From Ralstonia pickettii DTP0602 (GTDB lineage: Bacteria; Pseudomonadota; Gammaproteobacteria; Burkholderiales; Burkholderiaceae), in assembly GCA_000471925.1 (NCBI GenBank), contig CP006667.1, positions 2,666,001 to 2,730,000 on the forward strand: a stretch of 64,000 nucleotides of DNA, given 5' to 3'. The position numbers were made by a program, and so were the translations under genes. Numbering within the stretch: position 1 is the first letter of the stretch; the number at the start of each line of letters is the position of its first letter. Of this stretch, positions 26,969 to 36,876 are shown piece after piece. The notes beneath the pieces are model-generated. The model searched no databases. It worked only from the letters and a program-made list of their open reading frames with translations, and was not told where the DNA came from.

Positions 26969-27319
26969 TCACTGCAGGATCACATAGACCTTGCGCAAGG
27001 GTTCCAGAATTTCCCAGATGCCGGTCGTGTTCGCCGGGAAGAACAGCGTGTCGCCGGCCTTGATCCGGATCGGCGTGCCACCCGCCGGCGTGAACAGGCA
27101 CTCACCGGCAAGGATGTGCATGACTTCGGCTTCCTCGACTTGCCGTTCGTAGGAGCCGACCGTGCATTCCCACAGTCCGGTCCGGTTCTGTCCGGCCCCC
27201 TCGAGGTCAACCTTGAAGCTGCTGGTGCGGCATGGTGGTTGGCTTAACGGCCTGCCGACAGGACCGTCGTCGGTCAGGTCGCTGCAAGTCACGGATTGCG
27301 GAATGATAGTGATGGGCAT
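26969..27319 (-). CDS. Small cupin protein (DUF861/Cupin_3 type)
   Basis: A 116-residue single-domain cupin. The pattern GLWECTVGSYERQVEEAEVM, LAGECLFTP, GDTLFFPANTTGIWEI and KVYVIL matches the Cupin_3 family related to EutQ and ureidoglycine aminohydrolase. It is the last gene of a minus-strand run (PuuB-like oxidase, HAD, cupin) with an 87-base gap before it that contains a GGCGGTG/CACCGCC stem. A role in handling a small amine or ureide is possible but unproven. Confidence 0.8.
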   Translation of the reverse strand: MPITIIPQSVTCSDLTDDGPVGRPLSQPPCRTSSFKVDLEGAGQNRTGLWECTVGSYERQVEEAEVMHILAGECLFTPAGGTPIRIKAGDTLFFPANTTGIWEILEPLRKVYVILQ

Positions 27320-27406
27320 GTAGATCAGGGAGCGAGAGAAGGGAAAAGATAGGGAACGAACAAGGCGGTGCGACGCAGCGACACCGCCCCCCCGGATGGG
27401 ACTGCC

Positions 27407-28108
27407 TTACTGGTTGTCCTCTACAGCGTCCGCCAGTTGTGCCAGCGAATGGAAGTGGTAGTCCGGCTTGGTCAGCTCCGGCACTTCCATGGTGCCGCCG
27501 AATCCCTTCTGCGCATGACGGCGCTCGATCCAGCAGGTCTTCAGCCCAAGCTTCTTCGCAATGCCGATGTCGTGGTATTGGCTCTGCGCCACATGAAGAT
27601 TGTCTGCCTGCTTGTAACCCCATTTGCCGTCATAGCGGCCACGCGCATAGGCGAAGTACTGCGGATCGGGCTTTTCCGTCAGGGCATCGTCACAGGTGAC
27701 GGTGTCGTCAAACGGGAAGTCCAGCGTCTTCTCGAAGTGAGTCAGTGCCCAGCGCTGGGCGTTGGTCATCGCCACCAGCTTGAAATGCTTGCGCAAACGC
27801 TTCAGCGCCTCGACCGAATCCGGGAACGCCTTCCAGTTGACCACGGAGTCCCGCAGGCCACAGGCGAGTTCGTCGGAGTCGGGGAGGCCAAGGCTCTGCG
27901 CCATCAGGTGCCAGCAACGTTCCAGGTCATCGGGATACCACATCGTCTTGTCAGCGGCGCGGGTACGGCGATAGGCGGCCAGGAAATCCTCATCGCTGAT
28001 GGCGCTGCCGGGCACGGCGCGACGGAAGTAGTCGAGCATCCCGCCCTCGAAGTCAATCAGCGTGCCAACCACGTCGAACGTAAGTACCTTGAAGTCTTTG
28101 AGTGCCAT
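27407..28108 (-). CDS. HAD-superfamily hydrolase, haloacid dehalogenase type II-like (paralogue 1)
   Basis: A 233-residue HAD hydrolase. Motif I TFDVVGTLIDF carries the nucleophile aspartate near residue 11, motif II is AMTNAQ near 118 and the motif III region includes KPDPQYF near 152. A second type II HAD lies at 48852-49517 beside the other PuuB-like oxidase, so oxidase plus HAD is a repeated pair. A third, internally deleted copy at 58302-58391 keeps only the first 8 and last 21 or so codons. Dehalogenation is not implied by context; a phosphatase or C-N/C-X hydrolase role is possible. Confidence 0.86.
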   Translation of the reverse strand: MALKDFKVLTFDVVGTLIDFEGGMLDYFRRAVPGSAISDEDFLAAYRRTRAADKTMWYPDDLERCWHLMAQSLGLPDSDELACGLRDSVVNWKAFPDSVEALKRLRKHFKLVAMTNAQRWALTHFEKTLDFPFDDTVTCDDALTEKPDPQYFAYARGRYDGKWGYKQADNLHVAQSQYHDIGIAKKLGLKTCWIERRHAQKGFGGTMEVPELTKPDYHFHSLAQLADAVEDNQ

Positions 28109-28225
28109 GAAATACCTCTGCTAGTAAAGAAGAGAAAAAAAACTGCCTACTGGTCGCGTATGGAGGCGACCGCGGTGCCAGACATCGAAACAAAGCTTGC
28201 TTGCGCCACTTCCGTTACAGTGGGC

Positions 28226-29707
28226 TCACGACACCAGGTCCTTGAGCTTGAAGTACAGGCCGACGGCGGGAAGGAACCACGGCGGTCCCAGATGGCCCGG
28301 GATGGCCGGCCAGTCGCGCGTGCGCCAGGGGTTGGCCAGGATATCCCCCGCCATCACGCGGGCCATGCGCTGCCCCATCAGCACGGCCATCTGCGTGCCA
28401 TGCCCGCTGAATCCCATCGCGTAGTAAAGGCCGTCGCGCTCGCCGGCGTGCGGCAGGCGGTCTTGCGTCATGTCGACCAGCCCGCCCCAGCAGTGCGTGA
28501 TCGCCACGTCGGCAAGCTGCGGAAAGGCTTCCAGCATGGTTGCGCGCAGGATTTCGCCGCTGCGGCTATCGGACTGCGGTAGCGAGGCGGTAAAGCGCGC
28601 CCGGCCGCCGAACAGCAGACGGTCGTCGGGCGTGAGGCGGAAATAGTTGTGCAGGTTCGCGGTCGTGACATAGGTACGCCGCTCCGACAGCAGCGCCTGC
28701 GCGCGAGCGCGGCCCAGCGGCTCCGTGGCCATGACAAAGCTGCCGATGGGAACGATGCGCCGGCGGATCCATCCGAAGCTGCGGTAACCGCCGTGCTGCG
28801 TCGTGCCGGTGGCCAACAGCACCTGATTGGCCTGCACCGTACCGCGGGTCGTGTACAGGCGGTGTCCCTGCGCCTGCCCGATACGCTCGATCTTCTCCAC
28901 GGCCGTGCGCAGATGAATTTGCGCGCCCTGGCGTGCAGCTGCCTGCGCCAGCCCGTGGGCAAAGCGGCCCATGTGCATCTGGCCGCTCTTGCGGTACAGC
29001 AGCCCGCCGGCGTAGCGGTCGCTGGCAACTTCCTGCCTGACGCGGCTTGCGCTCAGCAGCTCGACATCCGGGTCCACACCCGAACTCACCAGTTGTTCGC
29101 AGCTGCGCGCCAGCATGTCATAGTGCTCGGGCCGCGAGGCGAGCTTGAGCTTGCCATGGCGAACGAAATCGCAGTCGATGCCCTCGTCCCGAATCAGCGC
29201 CTCCACGGCATCCACGCCGGCGTCGTACGCGTGGTACCACTCGCGCGCCTGGTCGGCGCCGACGCGCGCGGCAAGCGTGGCGTAGTCGACGGCCAGGCCG
29301 TTGTTGACATGGCCGCCGTTGCGGCCGGACGCTTCCGCTGCAATGGACGCCTGCGCTTCCAGGACCACGACATTCGCCCCTTGCCTGGCCAACGCCAGCG
29401 CCGCGGACAAGCCGCAGAATCCGGCGCCGACGATTGCCACGTCGACTTTGGTGGGCAGTTCAGTCGCCGAGGTCGGGAATGGCGCGATGCCATCGTGCCA
29501 ATAGCTGTCAGCAGAGGAATGCGCGCTCGACCAAGTGCGGTCTGACAGGATGCCGTTGCGGGTGATGAGAACGTTTCCCCATTTGCCGGCGCCGGGTGAT
29601 GCTTGCGCCGGTTCTTGCCGGACCGTGCTGGTGCTCAATGTAATAGGCGTGTTGACGACGGCCTCGCCTCTCTTCTCGCCGGAAAAACCCACCGCCGATA
29701 ACCCCAT
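28226..29707 (-). CDS. FAD-dependent oxidoreductase, gamma-glutamylputrescine oxidase (PuuB)-like (paralogue 1)
   Basis: A 493-residue DAO-family flavoprotein with VDVAIVGAGFCGLSAALALA (GxGxxG) and the ASGRNGGHVNNGLAVDY stretch shared with PuuB-type amine oxidases. The ATG at 29707 gives an N-terminal extension of about 60 residues relative to the paralogue at 47534-48823; a GTG at 29755 is also open, and no start has a good ribosome site. It is followed by the HAD and cupin genes and is divergent from a LysR gene (29822), its probable regulator. It should oxidise a primary or secondary amine to an aldehyde or oxoacid; substrate unknown. Confidence 0.85.
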   Translation of the reverse strand: MGLSAVGFSGEKRGEAVVNTPITLSTSTVRQEPAQASPGAGKWGNVLITRNGILSDRTWSSAHSSADSYWHDGIAPFPTSATELPTKVDVAIVGAGFCGLSAALALARQGANVVVLEAQASIAAEASGRNGGHVNNGLAVDYATLAARVGADQAREWYHAYDAGVDAVEALIRDEGIDCDFVRHGKLKLASRPEHYDMLARSCEQLVSSGVDPDVELLSASRVRQEVASDRYAGGLLYRKSGQMHMGRFAHGLAQAAARQGAQIHLRTAVEKIERIGQAQGHRLYTTRGTVQANQVLLATGTTQHGGYRSFGWIRRRIVPIGSFVMATEPLGRARAQALLSERRTYVTTANLHNYFRLTPDDRLLFGGRARFTASLPQSDSRSGEILRATMLEAFPQLADVAITHCWGGLVDMTQDRLPHAGERDGLYYAMGFSGHGTQMAVLMGQRMARVMAGDILANPWRTRDWPAIPGHLGPPWFLPAVGLYFKLKDLVS

Positions 29708-29821
29708 GTGACGCACAGACACGGCATTGCTCCGATAATCCGTTGTACGATGCACAAAGTGTAGGGAGCCCCCGCCAGCACGACAACTTCCTAATTGTTG
29801 GGGCGAACATAATCTGAGGTT

Positions 29822-30757
29822 ATGGCTGATTTCCGGCGAAAACTTCCCAGCGCCAACGCATTGTTTGTCTTCGAGGCCGCCGGGCGATGCGGCAGCCTGA
29901 CCAAGGCCGCCGCCGAGCTTTATGTCAGCCAGCCTGCCGTCAGCCGGATGCTGGCGCGCATGGAAGACCGCATGGGCGTGCAGTTGTTCGATCGGGTACG
30001 CGGCGGTGTCGAACTGACCGAGAATGGCCGCCTGCTACATCGCGCCATCACCGAAGGCTTCAACGTCATCCAGGCGTCGATCAGCGAGATTGAAGCGCGC
30101 GCAACGGGAATGGAGACCATCACACTCTCCGTTTCAACGGCCTTTACGACGCACTGGATCATGCCGCGCATGGAGAAGCTGCGGCGGGACTTCCCTGGCG
30201 TCGACCTGCGGTTCCAGCTGATCTCCGGCAAGGTGGGCGGGCCGATGCATGACGTCGACCTGGGGCTGCGCTTTTTCTCGCCCGGTGAAGCACCGTCGAA
30301 CAGCGTACTGCTGATGCCGGAAATCATCCTGCCGCTATGCAGCCCGGCCTATCGGGACGATACCGGCCGCGACAGCGACGTGCTCATCAACCTGACCGAC
30401 AGCAACCGGGACTGGCCGACGCTGTTCCCCGAGCTCGGCCAACGTAGCCGGGACTTGTACAACCTGAATTTTTCCGACTATTCGATCGTGGTACAGACAG
30501 CGATGCTCGGCCAGGGCATTGCGCCGGGCTGGCTGAACGTAGTTACCCACTGGATGAGACAGGGGGCACTGGTACCGGCCATCAACCAGGTCCACGTCGC
30601 GAACCGACAATGCTATCTGGTGCAGCAAGCGACCCCGTCACCTCGCCCTACCGTAACCAGGCTGCGCGACTGGATCCTCGAGGAGACCTACCAGGATCTG
30701 GTGGAGATCGACCGCATGTATCCGGGCCTGGGCCTGTTGAAGCTGGTCGGACGCTAA
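29822..30757 (+). CDS. LysR-family regulator, GcvA-like
   Basis: A 311-residue LysR protein. The HTH includes LTKAAAELYVSQPAVSRMLA (residues 26-45), and the effector domain carries the DLGLRF and QGIAPGWLN features of the GcvA subgroup. TGAGG stands just before the ATG. It is divergent from the PuuB-like oxidase gene with a gap of about 115 bases, so it probably controls the oxidase/HAD/cupin operon. Confidence 0.9.
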   Translation: MADFRRKLPSANALFVFEAAGRCGSLTKAAAELYVSQPAVSRMLARMEDRMGVQLFDRVRGGVELTENGRLLHRAITEGFNVIQASISEIEARATGMETITLSVSTAFTTHWIMPRMEKLRRDFPGVDLRFQLISGKVGGPMHDVDLGLRFFSPGEAPSNSVLLMPEIILPLCSPAYRDDTGRDSDVLINLTDSNRDWPTLFPELGQRSRDLYNLNFSDYSIVVQTAMLGQGIAPGWLNVVTHWMRQGALVPAINQVHVANRQCYLVQQATPSPRPTVTRLRDWILEETYQDLVEIDRMYPGLGLLKLVGR

Positions 30758-30816
30758 TGATGCCCCTTGTGGCGCAGTCCATTGCGCAGCGCATCAGAGG
30801 CACCATCAAATAAAAA

Positions 30817-30842
30817 GCCCACAGGCATGACCGCCTGTGGGC
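30817..30842 (-). terminator. Intrinsic terminator of the two-cupin gene
   Basis: GCCCACAGGC, a 6-base loop and its complement form a perfect 10-base stem. Read on the minus strand it is followed by TTTTTATTT. It lies 57 bases past the stop of the minus-strand cupin gene and also just after the convergent LysR gene, which lacks a T tract in its direction. Confidence 0.85.
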
Positions 30843-30898
30843 AAGGCTTCACAGTGAAGCGGAGACCACCAGTGAACGTCAACGGCTCGCAATACTAA

Positions 30899-31651
30899 TT
30901 AGGCCGGCCGGAAAATTCCATAAACCTTGGTCACCTGCTCACGGCTATCCCAGCTGCACTCCGCATTCTGTTCGACCAGGAAGATATCGCCGCGCGAAAA
31001 TGTCCCGCTACGGCCGGTTTCATCTTCAAACGTCACGCTGCCTTCCAACAGATACATAAGTTCGTAGTGGGGATAGAACATCGCCCGACGATGGTAGGGA
31101 GTGGAATCCCAGGTGCCACAGACGAACTGCCCGTCCTGAGAGCGATAGTCTGTGTAGTTGCGACAAGCTGGAGTCGGCGTGAGCAGCAACTCGGCCGAAG
31201 GCGCGCCGGACGGTTCCAGTGCCGGCTCTTCCGCGATCGGCAGCAGCGCGCATACCCCAGGGCGGCTGTAGTTGTAGCGCATGAAGATGATCGACACCGA
31301 ACAGTCAGCAGACCAGGCGAACTCTGCGTCATGTAACAGCACAGCGCTGTTGCCCGGACCCAGCACGGCCGTGCGATCCGGATGGGTCAGCGTCAGCTTG
31401 CCCTCGCAGACGATGATGAATTCATCTGCCGGCTGTGCCTTTACCGACCCGCGCCCGCTGTCCAGTGTGATAACGCCCACCGTTACCGGTCCCGGCGGCA
31501 AGTCCAGCATGCGACGGCGGAAAAGGAAGTCGTTCTCCTCGGAAGCGTCGGTGAAGGGTACACCGAGGGAACGGTCTTGCGCAAACGCGCGCAAATTGAC
31601 AAACGTGGCCGGCGTGGCGCGCACGGTGGCACCCTGCTGCAAACTCGACAT
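30899..31651 (-). CDS. Two-domain cupin, (S)-ureidoglycine aminohydrolase-like
   Basis: A 250-residue protein from the ATG at 31651 (the upstream in-frame sequence looks non-coding). It has two cupin domains, about residues 60-140 (GPGNSAVLLHDAEF) and 165-245 (HYELMYLLEGSVTFEDETG, FSRGDIFLVEQNA). The arrangement resembles ureidoglycine aminohydrolase and other bicupins. It shares an intergenic region with GNAT 3 and carries a minus-strand terminator after its stop. The enzyme reaction is not settled. Confidence 0.75.
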   Translation of the reverse strand: MSSLQQGATVRATPATFVNLRAFAQDRSLGVPFTDASEENDFLFRRRMLDLPPGPVTVGVITLDSGRGSVKAQPADEFIIVCEGKLTLTHPDRTAVLGPGNSAVLLHDAEFAWSADCSVSIIFMRYNYSRPGVCALLPIAEEPALEPSGAPSAELLLTPTPACRNYTDYRSQDGQFVCGTWDSTPYHRRAMFYPHYELMYLLEGSVTFEDETGRSGTFSRGDIFLVEQNAECSWDSREQVTKVYGIFRPA

Positions 31652-32164
31652 GACTTGTTCTCGCGATTCGATGAGGATTACGCTGCGTGAGACATGAGCC
31701 GCGCAAGCCTTCAATAGGAAAAAGTTCGATCGGTGTAGGTGTTGCCCGACATGGTTCAGCTTCGCCATGACGTCGCCTACGCCCCGGACAGAATTACAGC
31801 ACTATCGAGCCTCTGAAGTATCGTGTTTGGACAGCGTTCAGGCATAGAAACAGTGGCATTTAACGTGCCGATCAGCAGAATTTGCTGCATCCGGAAAAAG
31901 TCGCTGATGATGGGCGTCGGTCAATCCCCTGCTGTGGGAAAGCGGGCTGCATCTCGCAAGCCCATTGCAGGTGCGCTGGCGTAGCAATTTGTGCGGTCTG
32001 GCGCGGGCCCAACGGCATAAGCTCTGCGTGACGAAGCGGCAGTCAGACGATCATGTGGAATCGCATTTCCGCCGTATAGAGGCGGGAACACTGTGGCAAG
32101 ATTGCTTCAGTTCATAGCCCTGCCAGACGTGTTGCTGATTCGGCTTACTCAAAAGGAGGACACC
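31652..32164. promoter_or_regulatory. Divergent control region between bicupin and GNAT 3
   Basis: A 513-base gene-free region. It contains TTTGCTGCATCCGG at 31881-31894, matching in form the motifs upstream of the other two GNAT genes, and a strong AAAAGGAGGA ribosome site at 32151-32160. Base composition is somewhat less GC-rich than the surrounding genes, consistent with promoters. Nothing else is recognised. Confidence 0.45.
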
Positions 32165-33022
32165 ATGCCAAGCCACGCTATCCTTGCTCCAGTTACCTAC
32201 CGCGCGATGAGCGAAGAGGACGTGCCCGCGGCACATGAGCTGTCGCAAGCCTTGCGCTGGCCGCATCGTGCCGAAGACTGGCAATTTGTCCTTCGCCATG
32301 GAACCGGCTTTGTCGCCAAGGAAGCTGGCGTGGTGATCGGCACCGGGCTCTGCTGGAAGCAGGGACAGCAGGCATCGCTTGGAATGATCATTGTGTCGCC
32401 GGCGCATCAAGGCAAGGGCATCGGCAGTGAGTTGATGCGCCTGGTGCTGGAAGCGCTCGGCGACCGCTGCACGCTGCTCAATGCAACCCCCGCCGGACAG
32501 CCGCTGTATGAGCGCCTCGGCTTCGTCGCGACCGGCACCATCAACCAGCATCAGGGCACGATGAATGGCGTCGACCCGGTTGCACTTGACGGAAGGGAAA
32601 CTCTGCGTCCATTCGAACCAGGCGATATCGAGACGATCATCGAACTGGGGAATCGCGCTACCGGCATGTCGCGGGGCGAAGTGCTGAAGGCATTGCTCTC
32701 CATGGCCGAGACCGTGGTGCTGGAGCGCAATGGCGAAGCGGTCGGATTCTCGGTCATGCGCCCCTTCGGGCGGGGCTATGCGATCGGGCCGGTGGTGGCC
32801 TCCGACAGTGAACGCGCGAAAGCCTTGATTGCCTGCTGGTCTGCCGCCTACACCGGGTCTTTCGTGCGCGTGGATGTCACGGGAACGAGCGGCCTGCAGG
32901 ACTGGCTCACGCAGGCGGGACTGGTTCAGGTGGATACCGTCGTGGCGATGGCACGTAATGGCGTACCGCCGGCGGATAGCACGCTCAAGCAGTTCGCAAT
33001 CATCAACCAGGCGCTCTGCTGA
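32165..33022 (+). CDS. GNAT acetyltransferase with C-terminal YitH-like domain (paralogue 3)
   Basis: A 285-residue protein with a strong AGGAGG site. The GNAT acetyl-CoA loop HQGKGIGSELM lies near residue 80 and YERLGF near 115. The C-terminal domain repeats the GFSVMRPFGRGYAIGPVVA pattern. It shares the opening AHELSQALRWPHRAEDW segment with the other two paralogues. It is followed after 55 bases by a class V PLP enzyme. Confidence 0.86.
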   Translation: MPSHAILAPVTYRAMSEEDVPAAHELSQALRWPHRAEDWQFVLRHGTGFVAKEAGVVIGTGLCWKQGQQASLGMIIVSPAHQGKGIGSELMRLVLEALGDRCTLLNATPAGQPLYERLGFVATGTINQHQGTMNGVDPVALDGRETLRPFEPGDIETIIELGNRATGMSRGEVLKALLSMAETVVLERNGEAVGFSVMRPFGRGYAIGPVVASDSERAKALIACWSAAYTGSFVRVDVTGTSGLQDWLTQAGLVQVDTVVAMARNGVPPADSTLKQFAIINQALC

Positions 33023-33077
33023 GCCACGTCGAAACAGCCGCCATCTTATGAATCGGGAAAAGGCAGGCGAATACCCA

Positions 33078-34247
33078 ATGTCGAGTAGTCATCCCACCGA
33101 TGAAGCATTCTGGGAACGCATTCGCGACGCGTATCCCAGGCAACAGCCGTTGCTGAACCTCAACAATGCCGCGGTCAGTCCCCCGCCGCTTGTGGTCGAA
33201 CAGGCCATGATTGATGCCTATCGCCTCATCAGCCATAACCCGGATGTCAACATGTGGAGCAAGCTCGACGCCGCTCTCCCTGCCATCAAGCAGCAGCTCG
33301 CGCAACTGGCGGACTGCAGCCCGGAAGAAGTCGCGTTGAACCGCAATACTTCGGAGGGTCTGAGCACTGCCATTTTCGGCATACCGCTCACTGCCGGCGA
33401 CCAGGTCCTGATTTCCGCGTGGGACTATCCGAGCGCGTGCGCGGCATGGCAGCAGCGCCAGCAAAGGGAGGGCATCGAGGTTGCGTGTGTCGACTTCGAC
33501 CTGACGGCCAGCGACCAGGATATCTTCAAGGCGTACGAAGCGGGCATCACGCCGAAGACGCGAGTGATGCAGATCACCCACATGTATCACTGGAACGGCC
33601 GCGTCTTGCCGGTGAAGCGGCTCTGCGAGCTGGCCCGATCCAAAGGCATCATCACCATCATCGACGGCGCCCAGACTTTCGCCCAGATGCCGGTCAGCTT
33701 CCGCGATCTCGACTGCGACTACTTTGTTACAAGCCTGCATAAATGGCTTGGCGCACCGGTCGGCAACGGCATGTTGATCGTCAGGGAAAGCCGGATCGAC
33801 AGCACCTGGCCGTTGCTGGCACCGTTCGATCCGCCGCCGCTGCGCATCAACAAGTTCGACCACTGGAATCTGGGCACCTATAACTCCGCGGTACAGGCGG
33901 GCATTGCGCCCGCGATCCACTTCCACCGGGAAATCGGCACCGAGAACATTCACGCGCGGCTGCGCGAGCTGACCCGCTATTGGGTGAACCAGGTTCGCGA
34001 CCTCCCCGGATTCCGGCTATACACGCCGATCGATACGGACGAACTTGGCGCGGTAAGTTTGTTCTCCATGGATCGTCTGGATGCCAGGAAGATCGAGCAG
34101 GAACTCCGGCAGACCCACCGCGTGCACGTCAAGTTCCGCCAGGCCAGGCATGTCGCCGGACTTCGCGTATCTCCACATGTTTATATGCTGAAAAGCGATC
34201 TCGATCTCTTCGTGGATGCACTCAGGCGGGTCATCAGGCATGCCTGA
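33078..34247 (+). CDS. Class V aminotransferase-fold PLP enzyme (isopenicillin N epimerase/cysteine desulfurase-like)
   Basis: A 389-residue PLP enzyme. It opens LLNLNNAAVSPPP, contains ALNRNTSEGLSTAIFGIPL and the PLP-site segment DYFVTSLHKWLGAPVGNGML, with the lysine near residue 228. This is the pattern of the isopenicillin N epimerase-like branch of class V aminotransferases, whose members also include lyases and racemases. An in-frame ATG at 33048 is an alternative start. It lies downstream of GNAT 3 on the same strand, probably in one operon. Confidence 0.85.
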   Translation: MSSSHPTDEAFWERIRDAYPRQQPLLNLNNAAVSPPPLVVEQAMIDAYRLISHNPDVNMWSKLDAALPAIKQQLAQLADCSPEEVALNRNTSEGLSTAIFGIPLTAGDQVLISAWDYPSACAAWQQRQQREGIEVACVDFDLTASDQDIFKAYEAGITPKTRVMQITHMYHWNGRVLPVKRLCELARSKGIITIIDGAQTFAQMPVSFRDLDCDYFVTSLHKWLGAPVGNGMLIVRESRIDSTWPLLAPFDPPPLRINKFDHWNLGTYNSAVQAGIAPAIHFHREIGTENIHARLRELTRYWVNQVRDLPGFRLYTPIDTDELGAVSLFSMDRLDARKIEQELRQTHRVHVKFRQARHVAGLRVSPHVYMLKSDLDLFVDALRRVIRHA

Positions 34248-34351
34248 GCATGCCGCGCTCCGCCGTCGACTTGGATGCTGCGGGCACGGTTCCCTGCGTT
34301 GACCAGTGCGCTGTCGGTCTTGCCGACAGCATGCACCGACGATGCAGGCGC

Positions 34352-34675
34352 TTACTCATCGCCTGCATGGAACTCTGATACGAATGCCGGCGCCTCTTCC
34401 ATGCGATAGCGTCCGTTCTGGCACACGTAGTACATGGCCTGCTGGCCGCTGCGTGCGAACGTCACACAGCAGGAATGCTCGAAGCGTCCGAAACGGGTGA
34501 TGCCGATCCCCGGCGAACCCGGCCACTCCCATACGCGCTGTTCTTCAACGCAGTCCAGCACGCGATGCTGCGTCCTGGGATGCATCGACGAATTGAGCAT
34601 CATGTCGATGTACCCGAATACACCCAGCGATGGATAGCGCTGCCGCATTGCCGTCCATCGTTGCTTAGGCGACAT
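34352..34675 (-). CDS. Hypothetical protein
   Basis: A 107-residue frame beginning MSPKQRWTAMRQRYPSLGV. It is soluble, with three cysteines and several aromatic residues, and no family I recognise. Its start overlaps the end of the small upstream frame (34665-34799) by 11 bases, and both follow acsA on the same strand, which supports a real small operon. Confidence 0.5.
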   Translation of the reverse strand: MSPKQRWTAMRQRYPSLGVFGYIDMMLNSSMHPRTQHRVLDCVEEQRVWEWPGSPGIGITRFGRFEHSCCVTFARSGQQAMYYVCQNGRYRMEEAPAFVSEFHAGDE

Positions 34676-34799
34676 TGCGGCCCTCCATGTCCGGCTTGAT
34701 GTTCGCGGCCTTCAGCATTGCAATTGCCTGCAGATGATGGCTCCAGTGCCCGTCCTTGATCGTTTCGAGCATACGCATGGACTTGAAAACGTTCGTCAT
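34665..34799 (-). CDS. Small hypothetical protein
   Basis: A 44-residue frame starting MTNVFKSMRMLETIKDG, preceded by AGGAACTG. It lies 94 bases past the acetyl-CoA synthetase stop and overlaps the following hypothetical gene. Too short for family assignment; coding status rests on the ribosome site and overlap. Confidence 0.4.
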   Translation of the reverse strand: MTNVFKSMRMLETIKDGHWSHHLQAIAMLKAANIKPDMEGRNVA

Positions 34800-34893
34800 C
34801 AGTTCCTGAGTCTCTTCATATAGTCGCTTGTTGACAAACGTGCAGCGACCGGCAGCCCCGCCCGCTGTGCGGAGCGCCGGTCGGATTGCACGA

Positions 34894-36876
34894 TTACTGC
34901 GCTTGCCTGAGTTGCTCCAGGATGCCAGCATCCTCAAGGGTCGACAGGTCTTGCGTAATCGGTTCGCCCTTTGCGATGGCGCGCAGCAGCCGGCGCATCA
35001 CCTTGCCCGAGCGGGTCTTGGGCAGGTTGTCGGCAAAGCGGATTTCCTTTGGCTTGGCGATGGGGCTGATCTCCCTGGCGACGCAGTCGCGCAACTCCCT
35101 GGCGATCCGCTGCGCTTCATCGCCCTGAGGCCGAGTGCCCTTCAGCACGACATAGGCGCAGATGGCTTCGCCGGTGGTATCGTCCGGCTTGCCCACCACG
35201 GCGGCCTCCGCGACGTGCGGGTTGGCGACCAGCACCGATTCGATCTCCATGGTGCCCATACGGTGACCGGAGACGTTGAGCACGTCGTCGATGCGACCTG
35301 TAATGCTGAAGTAGCCGGTCTTTTCATTGCGCACCGCGCCGTCACCTGCCAGATAAAGCTTGCCGCCCAGCTCCTGCGGGAAATAGCTTGACTTGAACCG
35401 TTCCGGATCGCCCCAGACCGTACGAATCATGGACGGCCACGGGCGCTTGAAGACCAGGATGCCGCCTCGCCCATGCGGCAGTTCGTTGCCGGCTTCATCT
35501 ACCACCGCGGCCATGATTCCCGGCAACGGCAGCGTGCACGAGCCCGGCAGCAACGGCGTCACGCCAGGCAACGGGCTGATCATGTGCCCGCCGGTTTCGG
35601 TTTGCCAGAAGGTGTCGACGATCGGGCATTTCTCGTTGCCAACATTCTTGTGGTACCACATCCACACTTCCGGATTAATCGGCTCGCCCACCGAGCCGAG
35701 CAGCCGCAGGCTGGACAGATCGTAGTGCTTCGGATGCAGGTCCGGGTCCTTGTCGCAAGCCTTGATCAGCGCGCGGATCGCCGTCGGGGCGGTATAGAAG
35801 ATCGTGGTTCGATGCTTGCGGACCATGTCCCAGAAGCGATCGGCATTGGGGTAGGTCGGCACACCTTCGAACACGACCTGGGTCGCGCCCACCGCAAGCG
35901 GGCCGTAGGCGATATAGGTGTGGCCGGTGATCCAGCCGATGTCGGCCGTGCACCAGAATACGTCAGAGGGCTTAATGTCGAAGGTCCACTTCATCGTCAG
36001 CATCGCCCACAGCAGATAGCCACCGCATGCATGCTGCACCCCTTTGGGCTTGCCGGTAGAACCTGACGTGTAGAGGACGAACAGCGGATGCTCGGCTCCG
36101 ACCCATTCCGGCTCGCAGGTGGTGAGCTGATCGACGATCAGCGAATCCAGCCAAAGGTCACGTCCGGGGACGAGATCGATGCTGGCGCCGGTGCGCTTGT
36201 AAACGATAACGTTGTTGACAGTGTCGCAACCGCCCAGGTCCAGGGCTTCGTCGACGATGGATTTCAGCGGCAGATGCTTGCCGCCACGCACCTGCTCGTC
36301 GGCCGTGATCACTGCCACCGCGCCAGCATCCGCAATCCGTTCGCGCAGGGACCTGGCCGAGAAGCCGGCGAAGACCACGGAATGCACCGCACCGATGCGC
36401 GCGCAAGCCTGCATGGCGGCGATACCTTCGATGGACATCGGCATGTAGATGACTACGCGATCACCCTGCCCGATGCCAAGCGCCCGCAAGCCGTTGGCAA
36501 ACTGACAGACCCTTGCGTGAAGCTGCGCATACGTGATCCGCGTGACATGGCCGTCGTCGGCCTCAAAGATGATGGCTGTCTTCCCGGCATTGCCGTTCGC
36601 CAGATTCCGGTCCAGGCAGTTGTACGAAACGTTAAGCTCACCGTCCTCGAACCAACGGTAGAACGGGGCTCGCTCCTCATTCAGCGTCCTGGTGAACGGC
36701 TTATGCCAGCTGATGAGGTCATGCGCCTGCCGGGCCCAGAAGCCTTCGTAATCTCCTTCGGCTGCGGCGCATATCGCCCGGTAGCCATCCATGCCGGAAA
36801 TGTTCGCGTTGTTGACAAACAGCGCGGACGGATTGAACAGCTCGGGTTCCCGTTTCAGGGGGGCGATGTCGGACAT
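34894..36876 (-). CDS. acsA: Acetyl-CoA synthetase
   Basis: A 660-residue AMP-forming synthetase that activates acetate to acetyl-CoA. The adenylate motif [19 protein letters not shown] lies near residue 265, [11 protein letters not shown] near 415, [13 protein letters not shown] near 525 and the C-terminal acetylatable lysine in [11 protein letters not shown] near 620. It matches Acs in length; the ATG at 36876 begins MSDIAPL. It has its own promoter region and is followed by two small frames. It would feed acetate from amine catabolism into central metabolism. Confidence 0.96.
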   Translation of the reverse strand: MSDIAPLKREPELFNPSALFVNNANISGMDGYRAICAAAEGDYEGFWARQAHDLISWHKPFTRTLNEERAPFYRWFEDGELNVSYNCLDRNLANGNAGKTAIIFEADDGHVTRITYAQLHARVCQFANGLRALGIGQGDRVVIYMPMSIEGIAAMQACARIGAVHSVVFAGFSARSLRERIADAGAVAVITADEQVRGGKHLPLKSIVDEALDLGGCDTVNNVIVYKRTGASIDLVPGRDLWLDSLIVDQLTTCEPEWVGAEHPLFVLYTSGSTGKPKGVQHACGGYLLWAMLTMKWTFDIKPSDVFWCTADIGWITGHTYIAYGPLAVGATQVVFEGVPTYPNADRFWDMVRKHRTTIFYTAPTAIRALIKACDKDPDLHPKHYDLSSLRLLGSVGEPINPEVWMWYHKNVGNEKCPIVDTFWQTETGGHMISPLPGVTPLLPGSCTLPLPGIMAAVVDEAGNELPHGRGGILVFKRPWPSMIRTVWGDPERFKSSYFPQELGGKLYLAGDGAVRNEKTGYFSITGRIDDVLNVSGHRMGTMEIESVLVANPHVAEAAVVGKPDDTTGEAICAYVVLKGTRPQGDEAQRIARELRDCVAREISPIAKPKEIRFADNLPKTRSGKVMRRLLRAIAKGEPITQDLSTLEDAGILEQLRQAQ

